This document shows, piece by piece, positions 25,217 to 31,904 of a stretch of DNA of 64,000 nt. The DNA is from Nocardioides cremeus. Its GTDB lineage: Bacteria; Actinomycetota; Actinomycetes; Propionibacteriales; Nocardioidaceae. Numbering within the stretch: position 1 is the stretch's first letter; each line of letters opens with the position of its first letter. The stretch lies in assembly GCF_030518195.1 (NCBI RefSeq), contig NZ_JAULSC010000003.1, positions 62,001 to 126,000 on the forward strand, written 5' to 3'. Position numbers and translations under genes: made by a program. A model generated the notes under the pieces. The model did no database searches and was not told the origin of the DNA. It saw only the letters and a program-made list of their open reading frames with translations.

Positions 25217-26334
25217 GCCGCCTCGGCGGCGATGACGCTGATGACGAGGGTGAGCACCCAGATCTGCAGCCCGCGGCCAGCGAAGAGCTCCCAGCCCGTC
25301 GCCCACATCACCAGGTGCAGCAGCGGCAGGTGCAGGCAGAAGATGCCGTAGGAGACCAGGCCGAGGTGCCGCGCGCCGCGGTTGGTCAGCAGGCGGTCGA
25401 AGGTGGTGGCGGGGGCGTCGGCGTGCCGCTGGCGCAGCACGGCCGGCAGCACCAGCAGGCCGCCCACGGCCGCGTAGAGCAGGTTCTTGGTCAGCGACTG
25501 GCCCGTCGTGGGGGCGGCCAGCAGCACCGGCCCCGCGACCGGCGTGGAGGCGACCAGCAGCAGGCCGCCGGCGGCGCTCCAGCAGACCCCGGGCTGGGCG
25601 GCCAGGCGCACCAGCAGCGTGGTGCCGCGTCCGGCGCGCCCGCGCACCAGGAGCACCTGTGCCAGCGCCAGCCCGATGCCGACCGCGAACCAGCCCAGGT
25701 AGGCCGGCAACCACTGCCCCGCGTCGATGCTGCGACCCTCGCCGACGCGCAGCGCGCCGTCGAGGTGCCACCACACGCTGACCACCAGCATCGCCACCAG
25801 CACCGCGCAGGTGCGGCGCACGTCGAGGCCCCCGCGGCGTCCGGTGGCCAGCAGCATCAGCAACGGCAGCAGCAGGTAGAAGTGCACCTCGACCATCAGG
25901 CTCCACATGTGGGTCAGCCCGGCCGGGAACGAGGGGTCGACCAGCGAGGAGGACAGCAGCAGCGCGGCCGCCCGGTCGCCGGTCGTCAGGGCGGCGTTGG
26001 CGTCGATGAACCACAGGGCGGCCAGGACCGCGACCAGGTAGACCGGCACGATCCGCAGGAACCGCTTCCACAGGTAGTGGCCGGTCTCCGGGCGCGGCGA
26101 CGAGTCGGCCGCCGCCTGCAGCCAGGCGCGCGAGAGCAGGAACCCCGAGAGCACGAAGAAGAGCGCCACACCGACGTCGAGGCGGGCCAGCAGGCGGCCG
26201 GCGGTGCCGTTGTCGGTGTACTCGCCGCCCCAGAACGCGGTGTGGGTGGTCAGCACGGCGACCGCGCCGACGGCGCGCAGCGCGTCGAGGTGCGGGAACT
26301 GCTCGACGACCCGCTCGGGCGGGGGAGTGGTCAC
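25102..26334 (-). CDS. acyltransferase 3 family membrane protein (OafA/Rv0228-like)
   Basis: 410 residues from GTG 26334, sharing GTGA with the upstream gene. The N-terminus FPHLDALRAVGAVAVLTTHTAFW contains the conserved His of the family, and LDVGVALFFVLSGFLLSRAWL with KRFLRIVPVYLVAV is the standard second block. Ten membrane segments follow, and it ends in YRLVERPALRLK, the usual C-terminal motif. The family O-acylates sugars of extracellular glycans. In mycobacteria Rv0228 occupies the same neighbourhood. The 3' end runs 115 bp into the convergent aftD. Confidence 0.9.
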   Translation of the reverse strand: MTTPPPERVVEQFPHLDALRAVGAVAVLTTHTAFWGGEYTDNGTAGRLLARLDVGVALFFVLSGFLLSRAWLQAAADSSPRPETGHYLWKRFLRIVPVYLVAVLAALWFIDANAALTTGDRAAALLLSSSLVDPSFPAGLTHMWSLMVEVHFYLLLPLLMLLATGRRGGLDVRRTCAVLVAMLVVSVWWHLDGALRVGEGRSIDAGQWLPAYLGWFAVGIGLALAQVLLVRGRAGRGTTLLVRLAAQPGVCWSAAGGLLLVASTPVAGPVLLAAPTTGQSLTKNLLYAAVGGLLVLPAVLRQRHADAPATTFDRLLTNRGARHLGLVSYGIFCLHLPLLHLVMWATGWELFAGRGLQIWVLTLVISVIAAEAAYRLVERPALRLKTLHPLRRRGAAPAEKSTAATGSTTR

Positions 26335-28148
26335 AGCGGTGCCCCGGGGACGGCGTCGCCGACCTCGACCACGTCGACGCACAGGCTGGTGCCCGAGCGC
26401 AGCCCGCCGATCGTCAGCGACCCGATCTCGGCCTCCACGCGCCAGTAGAGCGAGTTGGGACCCTGGCGCACCGCAGCGCGCGTCGTGGTGTCCTGCACCG
26501 TCACCTCCACCGTGTCGTCCGTCGACGCCGCGAAGCCCAGGTGCACCCACCAGGTGCTGTCGAAGGCCGTGCCGTCCAGGTCGATGGTGACGGGCGCGGA
26601 GCCGATCCGCCAACCGCAGCCCTCCTCCGGACCCGGCGGCGCGTCCACCGCGACGTCGATCTCGGCCCGGTGGGCACGGCCGGTGTCGTCGAGGACGACC
26701 AGGTCGTCGGTGACCTCGGGGAAGCGCAGGCCGGGCACCTGCAGGGGCAGCAGCAGCTTCGTGGTGTTGGCGGGGAACTGGTAGCCCGGCACGACGTCGG
26801 GCGGCACCACCTGGTCGGCGAGGTCGAGGCTGCCCCGGCCGGTCAGCGTCTCCCGCGCCGTCACCAGGTAGGCCTCGCCCGGGTTGTCCTGGTGCCAGGT
26901 GCGCACGTACGTCACCGAGCTCAGCACCCCACCCACCAGCACCGCCGCGACCAGCAGCGCCGTGACCGGCAGCGCCAGCTTCGCGTACGGCGCGGCGTAC
27001 CGCGTGGGCCTCGCGGCGCGGGGCTCGCTCGAGCCCACGGCACCCTCGACCCGGGTGGTGGCCAGCACCAGCGCCAGCAGCGCCACCGGCAGCACGTCGG
27101 TGAGGTAGCGGTACTCGAGGCCCACCACGCCGCCGACGACCTGGGCGCGGCTGGTCTGGACGAGCACGAACGCCACCGCGGCGTAGCCGCCCAGCAGCAG
27201 CCAGGCCCGGCCGGTGCGGCGGCGCAGCAGGGCCAGTCCGGCGACGAGGGAGAGCAGCACCACCCAGCTGAGCGCGACCGCCCACCCCGGCGGGTCGGCG
27301 TACGACGTCGGCGGGTTGCTGGTGTCCCAGCGCCAGGGCCCGCCGAGCAGCCCGACGGGCAGCGTCGAGCCGAGCATCGAGCCGGCCAGGTCGTCGGCGA
27401 CCTGCTCCCCGGTCTGCGACTCGACGAAGACCTGGGGGACCTGGGTCAGGTAGTAGACGCTGAAGACCGCGCCCAGCGTGCCCAGCGCCAGCGCGGCCTG
27501 CCACTGGCCGCGCACCGCGGCGCGCACCCGCTGCCACGGGCCGCCGTCGGTGAACCAGCCCAGCAGGAGGGCGGCCAGCACCAGGGGCACCAGCACCGCC
27601 TTGACGTAGGCCAGCAGGCCCACCGCCACCAGCACGGCCGTCGCGGCGGCCCAGCGCCGACGCCCGGACCGCAGGTGCAGCACCCAGGTGGCCACCGAGC
27701 CCATCAGCACCGCCTGCAGCGGCAGCTGGTTGAGCGCTGCTGCCCACCACATCGTGGCCGGCAGCACCACCGCCGAGGTCTGGTAGAGCGCCAGCAGCAC
27801 CACGACGCGCCACCGCACGCCGACCAGCACCACCAGCATCGCCAGGCAGGCCAGCGAGGCGAGCAGGTGGAGCACCACGGTGGTGGTCGCGGTCAGCACC
27901 CACCGGTCCGGCGACGTGGTGGAGACCAGCCAGGCCAGGGCGCGGCCCAGCGGCATGAGCTGGGAGTCGAACGGGTCCAGCAGCCGGGCGGGCGAGTCCG
28001 TGGTGAGGCCGTCGCGCACCAGCCGGTGGTCGTCGGTGTAGAACCACGAGCCCTGCACCGCCCAGATGCGTCCGAGGAGCCCGCCCACGAGCACCGCGGC
28101 GGAGGCGACCAGGACGGCGGGACGACCGGCGAGGAGGGGATGCGGCAC
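26331..28148 (-). CDS. GT-C-like multi-pass membrane protein
   Basis: 605 residues from ATG 28148. About eleven membrane segments cover residues 12-420, followed by a soluble C-terminal domain of about 180 residues with beta-rich character (DLDGTAFDSTWWVHLGFA). Helix 1 is followed by WFYTDDHRLVRDGL, an Asp-Asp in the first extracellular loop, where GT-C glycosyltransferases keep catalytic acid. LEYRYLTDVLPVALLAL lies later. I do not recognise a named family. Coupling to the acyltransferase and location in the glycan locus suggest transfer of a lipid-linked sugar. It is divergent from the DUF3068 gene. Confidence 0.75.
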   Translation of the reverse strand: MPHPLLAGRPAVLVASAAVLVGGLLGRIWAVQGSWFYTDDHRLVRDGLTTDSPARLLDPFDSQLMPLGRALAWLVSTTSPDRWVLTATTTVVLHLLASLACLAMLVVLVGVRWRVVVLLALYQTSAVVLPATMWWAAALNQLPLQAVLMGSVATWVLHLRSGRRRWAAATAVLVAVGLLAYVKAVLVPLVLAALLLGWFTDGGPWQRVRAAVRGQWQAALALGTLGAVFSVYYLTQVPQVFVESQTGEQVADDLAGSMLGSTLPVGLLGGPWRWDTSNPPTSYADPPGWAVALSWVVLLSLVAGLALLRRRTGRAWLLLGGYAAVAFVLVQTSRAQVVGGVVGLEYRYLTDVLPVALLALVLATTRVEGAVGSSEPRAARPTRYAAPYAKLALPVTALLVAAVLVGGVLSSVTYVRTWHQDNPGEAYLVTARETLTGRGSLDLADQVVPPDVVPGYQFPANTTKLLLPLQVPGLRFPEVTDDLVVLDDTGRAHRAEIDVAVDAPPGPEEGCGWRIGSAPVTIDLDGTAFDSTWWVHLGFAASTDDTVEVTVQDTTTRAAVRQGPNSLYWRVEAEIGSLTIGGLRSGTSLCVDVVEVGDAVPGAPL

Positions 28149-28254
28149 GGCGCCGAGTGTGCCACCGGGGGCATGTGTTAGTGACGGATGCCACGAAAGC
28201 GGCTACTCGGCAGTATCGTGCTCGCGACACATCATTCTCTGGGGAGGGAAATTC

Positions 28255-29178
28255 GTGCGCAAGATTCTAGGACCGGTCCTGTTGGGGCTCGGCGGCTTCC
28301 TGTTGATCGCCGGCCTGCTGGGCCTCGTCTGGGCGCCGGGCGTCGTCGAGAAGACGCCCGAGCAGGTCGAGACGATCACCTACCTCGAGGGCCGGGCCGG
28401 CAAGCTCGACACCTCGACCGGCGAGCTGGTCGAGAACCCCGTCTACGCCATCAGCGACACCCGCACCGACACCGAGCTGTCGACCGACGAGACCAACGCC
28501 TGGGTCTCCACCTCGTGCCTGATGGTCGACCGCGGGGGTGAGCGGGAGTGCGTCGACGGCTCCGAGGACATGATCACCGCCTCCGTCGACATCTTCGCGA
28601 CCGACCGGGTCACCGCCCTGTCCGACAACGAGAGCCTCGACCTGCCGGCCGACGCCGTGCCGCACGAGGGCCTGGTCAACAAGTGGCCCTTCGGTGCCGA
28701 GCAGAAGACCTACCCCTACTGGGACGGCGTGACCGGGCAGGCCGTCGACGCCGCCTACGACCGCACGGAGTCCCTCGAGGGCGTCGAGACCTACGTCTAC
28801 CGCGTCGAGATCGACGAGGCGCCGATCGAGATCGCCGAGGGTGTCCCGGGCACCTACACCACGGTCAAGGAGATCTTCATCGAGCCGCAGACCGGCGCGA
28901 TCCTCAACCAGACCGAGGACCAGCAGCGGGTCCTCGCCGACGGCACGCCGGCGCTGGACCTGGAGTTCGGGTTCACCGACGAGCAGGTCGCGAGCAACGT
29001 CGAGGACAACGCGGGTGACCGTCGCCTGCTCGACGCGCTGACCGTGTGGCTGCCGATCGTCGGGCTCGCCGGCGGCGTGCTCGCCCTGGTCGCCGGGTTC
29101 CTGCTGCTGCGCGGCGCCCGCCGCTCGAGCAACGCCGGTCCCAACCGTCAGAAGGACCTCGTCGGCGCCGGTCGCTGA
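28255..29178 (+). CDS. DUF3068 (PorA-family) membrane-anchored protein
   Basis: 307 residues from GTG 28255, with GGGGAGGGAA 6 nt upstream. One N-terminal membrane helix (LLGLGGFLLIAGLLGLVWAP) and one near the C-terminus enclose a large extracellular domain. DUF3068 marks include WPFGAEQKTYPYWDG, and VYRVEIDEAPIEI with a following VKEIFIEPQTGAIL. Homologues in Corynebacterineae (Rv0227c type) have been linked to lipomannan/lipoarabinomannan maturation, matching the aftD, acyltransferase and GT genes here. A short basic C-terminal tail is cytoplasmic. Confidence 0.85.
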   Translation: MRKILGPVLLGLGGFLLIAGLLGLVWAPGVVEKTPEQVETITYLEGRAGKLDTSTGELVENPVYAISDTRTDTELSTDETNAWVSTSCLMVDRGGERECVDGSEDMITASVDIFATDRVTALSDNESLDLPADAVPHEGLVNKWPFGAEQKTYPYWDGVTGQAVDAAYDRTESLEGVETYVYRVEIDEAPIEIAEGVPGTYTTVKEIFIEPQTGAILNQTEDQQRVLADGTPALDLEFGFTDEQVASNVEDNAGDRRLLDALTVWLPIVGLAGGVLALVAGFLLLRGARRSSNAGPNRQKDLVGAGR

Positions 29179-29218
29179 CCCGCACCACCCACCGGTCCTG
29201 GTGGTCGGCCCGCGCTGC

Positions 29219-30079
29219 TCAGCGCAGGTCGGCCACCAGGATCGCTGTTCCAGGGGTCACCCGGCCCCGCACGCCCGACCAGCCGCCCCACACCCGCTCG
29301 TGGTGCTCAGGCCACTCCGGCTCCAGCAGCCGGGTCAGCGCGAAGCCGGACCCCGCCAGCAGGCCGACCCAGTCGCCCAGGGTGCGGTGGTGCTCGACGT
29401 AGCTCACCTCGCCCGTCGCGTCGTCGACCTCGACGTAGGGCGTGCGGTCCCAGTAGGACTGCGAGGCCACCAGGCCCGCCTCACCCGGGTCGTCGGGGAA
29501 CATCCACCGCGTCGGGTGGGTGATGGAGAAGGCGAAGCGCCCGCCCGGTCGCAGCACGCGCGCGGCCTCGGCCACGGCCTCGTCGATGTCGGCCACGAAC
29601 TGCAGCGCCCCGAACGAGCTGAAGACCACGTCGAAGGAGTCGTCGCGGAACGGCAGCGCCGTCGCGGTGGCCAGGACCGAGGGCACCGCCACGTCGGTGG
29701 CGGCGTCGATGCGACGCGAGTGCTGCAGCTGGCGGTGCGAGAGGTCGAGCCCGAAGGAGCGCCCGCCGGCGGCCCGCACCCACCGCGAGCACTGCCCGGC
29801 CCCGGAGCCGACCTCGAGCACGTCGCGGCCCCCGAGGTCGCCCAGCACCCCGGCCTCGGCCTCGGTGAGTCCCTCGGGGCCCCACACGAAGCCGACGTCA
29901 CCGAGGAACTCGCCGTGGGTGGCCTGGTAGTCGTCGGCGTAGCGGTCCCAGTCGGGTCCGTTGGCGCGGCGCGACTCGGTCTCGTCGACCGCGCGCCGCT
30001 CGGCGCGCACCGGTGTCTGCGGCGGGTGGTCGCGGGAGTCGGGGGTGACCGGGGGACGCCCCGGCGGCTGGACGGTCAC
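29219..30079 (-). CDS. class I SAM-dependent methyltransferase
   Basis: 286 residues from GTG 30079, sharing GTGA with the upstream repeat protein. Motif I is VLEVGSGAGQCSRW, followed by FGLDLSHRQLQHS, FDVVFSSFGALQFVADID and RVLRPGGRFAFSI, the full methyltransferase_11 pattern. An N-terminal 35-residue Pro/Arg tail is likely disordered. HPTRWMFPDDPGEAGL and the C-terminal WPEHHERVWGGWS recur in a broad actinobacterial group with unknown acceptor. It is probably co-transcribed with the repeat protein. Confidence 0.85.
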   Translation of the reverse strand: MTVQPPGRPPVTPDSRDHPPQTPVRAERRAVDETESRRANGPDWDRYADDYQATHGEFLGDVGFVWGPEGLTEAEAGVLGDLGGRDVLEVGSGAGQCSRWVRAAGGRSFGLDLSHRQLQHSRRIDAATDVAVPSVLATATALPFRDDSFDVVFSSFGALQFVADIDEAVAEAARVLRPGGRFAFSITHPTRWMFPDDPGEAGLVASQSYWDRTPYVEVDDATGEVSYVEHHRTLGDWVGLLAGSGFALTRLLEPEWPEHHERVWGGWSGVRGRVTPGTAILVADLR

Positions 30080-30768
30080 GGGCCGAGCGGGGTCGGCTTG
30101 CGCCGCGACATCGGGAACCGCCCGGCCAGGTCACCCAGCGGGCCCACGGCCCGGCCCAGGGCGTCGGCCGACGACGACAGCGTCGGCACCACCTCGGCCA
30201 GCTCGGCGAGCCGGGGCTGGATCGCCTCGAGGGTGGCGCCGAGCTGGACCAGCTGGTCGAGCGTGCCGCCCTCGTCGAGCAGCTTCTCGATGAACGAGTC
30301 GTCGGTGAGCAGCCGGTCGGCCAGCCCCCCGGGCCGCAGCACCCGGTCGAGCACGCCGTCGGCGGCCACCACCCGCTCGAGCGCACCGTCCTCGGCGAGC
30401 AGCCGGTCCAGCGAGCCCCCCGGCGCCAGCAGCCGGTCGACCGGTCCGCCCTCGACGAGCAGCCGGTCGACGACGCCGTCGCGGGCCAGCATCCGGCCCA
30501 GCGGCCGGTCGGGGGCGACGAGCTCGTTGACCGCCCCGGCCAGCCGCATCGGTCCCTGCTCGTCGGTGAGCAGGTCGGTGAGCTGCTGGGCGTAGCCCCG
30601 CTCGCCGATGACCCGCAGCAGCAGGTCGGCGTACCCGCCGGGTCGGCGCAACGGCCCCTCGGGCGAGGCCAGCACGCCCAGGGCCAGCGTGGTGCGGGTC
30701 GCGGCGACACCGACGCGCCACGGCAGTAGCGCGGCCTCGCGGAGCGCCGGGGGCAGGGGGAGCAGCAT
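30076..30768 (-). CDS. protein of ten-residue leucine/glycine repeats, unknown function
   Basis: 230 residues from ATG 30768. The outstanding feature is an array from about residue 82 to 181 in exact ten-residue register, consensus D-R-L-L-x-x-x-G-x-[LV], for example DRLLVEGGPV, DRLLAPGGSL, DRLLAEDGAL. That gives about ten copies without a single indel. A hydrophobic N-terminus (MLLPLPPALREAALLPW) is followed by a helical region. The tail LAGRFPMSRRK is basic. The array suggests a regular solenoid or amphipathic helix. I know no named family with certainty. TACGGT ends 6 nt before the ATG. It is coupled to the methyltransferase. Confidence 0.75.
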   Translation of the reverse strand: MLLPLPPALREAALLPWRVGVAATRTTLALGVLASPEGPLRRPGGYADLLLRVIGERGYAQQLTDLLTDEQGPMRLAGAVNELVAPDRPLGRMLARDGVVDRLLVEGGPVDRLLAPGGSLDRLLAEDGALERVVAADGVLDRVLRPGGLADRLLTDDSFIEKLLDEGGTLDQLVQLGATLEAIQPRLAELAEVVPTLSSSADALGRAVGPLGDLAGRFPMSRRKPTPLGP

Positions 30769-30826
30769 GGGACAACCGTACGGTCACGCGCCCCCGTGCG
30801 GGCGCCGGCGTGGCAGCATCCGGGCC

Positions 30827-31783
30827 GTGGACACCCCTGATCCGAGCCCCGACCCGGACTTCGCCTCGCTGCACCCCCTCGAGGGAGGCTGGTCGGGGGA
30901 GACGTTCGTGGCCGAGGCCGGTGGCGAGCGCACGGTGGTGCGGATCTACGCGGGTCGCCGCGGGCCCGAGGCGCCGGCCATCGACGCGGCGGTGCTCGCG
31001 CACGCGGCCGGCGTGGTGCCGGGGGTGCCGCCGGTGCTCGAGGTGCGCCGCGCCGACTCGAGCCAGGGGCTGCCCGGCCTGCTGGTCACCGGCTTCCTCC
31101 CCGGCGAGCGCGGCGACCTGCTGCTGCCGCGCCTCGACGACGACGAGGCCGCCCGGGCCGGGCAGGCGCTGGGGCGGGTGCTGGTCGCGCTGGCCGGGGC
31201 GGCGCTGCCGCGAGGGGGAGCGTTCGTCGACGCCGCGCTGACGATCGGCCCGCACCCGGCGCCGTACGACGTCGACGGGCTCGTCGAGCTGGTGGAGGTG
31301 CTCGTGGACGTGCCCGGGTCGCGCCTGCCCGACCTGGGCCGCCCGGCGCTCGACACCCTGGCCGGCCTGGCCCGTGAGGCGCAGGACCTGCTCGACGAGG
31401 TGCCGCAGCACTGCCTGGTGCACAGCGACCTGAACCCCAAGAACCTGCTGCTGCGCGTCTCCGACGAGGCCGGAGTCGAGGTCGGCGTCGAGGTCACCGG
31501 GGTGCTCGACTGGGAGTTCGCGCACGCCGGCCACCCGTTCACCGACCTGGGCAACCTGCTGCGCTTCGAGCGGCGAGCGGCCTTCCACGACGCCGTCGTC
31601 TCGACGTACGCCGACCTGCGCGGCCTCGACGTGCGCCGCGCGCTCGACCTGGCCCGGGCGGCCGACCTGCCGGCCCTGGTCGAGCTCGCCTCGCGGGCGG
31701 GGTCGAACCCGGTCAGCGACCGGGCCGCGGCCCGGCTGCGCGCCATCATCGCGACCGGTGACCTGCACACGAGCGAGGACTGA
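30827..31783 (+). CDS. aminoglycoside-phosphotransferase (APH) family kinase-like protein
   Basis: 318 residues from GTG 30827. The catalytic loop HSDLNPKN carries the HxDxxxxN Brenner motif, and the metal-binding GVLDWEFAHAG replaces DFG. The N-lobe starts ETFVAEAGGERTVVRIY, whose Arg/Val strand is consistent with APH proteins. Members phosphorylate small molecules such as aminoglycosides, macrolides, choline or homoserine; the substrate here cannot be told and resistance should not be assumed. It ends at a strong hairpin shared with the convergent TSP3 gene. Confidence 0.85.
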   Translation: MDTPDPSPDPDFASLHPLEGGWSGETFVAEAGGERTVVRIYAGRRGPEAPAIDAAVLAHAAGVVPGVPPVLEVRRADSSQGLPGLLVTGFLPGERGDLLLPRLDDDEAARAGQALGRVLVALAGAALPRGGAFVDAALTIGPHPAPYDVDGLVELVEVLVDVPGSRLPDLGRPALDTLAGLAREAQDLLDEVPQHCLVHSDLNPKNLLLRVSDEAGVEVGVEVTGVLDWEFAHAGHPFTDLGNLLRFERRAAFHDAVVSTYADLRGLDVRRALDLARAADLPALVELASRAGSNPVSDRAAARLRAIIATGDLHTSED

Positions 31784-31832
31784 CGCCGCGAGCTCCCGGC
31801 AGAGGCCCCCGGAAGGGCCCCGGACGCACCAC

Positions 31833-31865
31833 GCGGGCACGTGGCGCCGAGCGCCACGTGCCCGC
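31833..31865. terminator. bidirectional hairpin between APH and TSP3 genes
   Basis: GCGGGCACGTGGCGC (31833-31847), loop CGA, then the perfect 15-bp complement (31851-31865). It lies 50 bp after the plus-strand stop and 40 bp after the minus-strand stop, suited to ending both. Confidence 0.8.
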
Positions 31866-31904
31866 CCCGCCCCGCCATGGTGCGGTCTGGGTGGGGGACC
31901 GGTC

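Noticed and set aside
28066..28254. Upstream extension of the DUF3068 gene
   Set aside because: It would overlap the divergent membrane protein start. GTG 28255 has a strong ribosome site and begins just before the membrane helix.
30827..31783. Calling the APH-family gene an aminoglycoside resistance gene
   Set aside because: Only general kinase motifs are visible; the family includes many metabolic kinases and the setting gives no resistance link.
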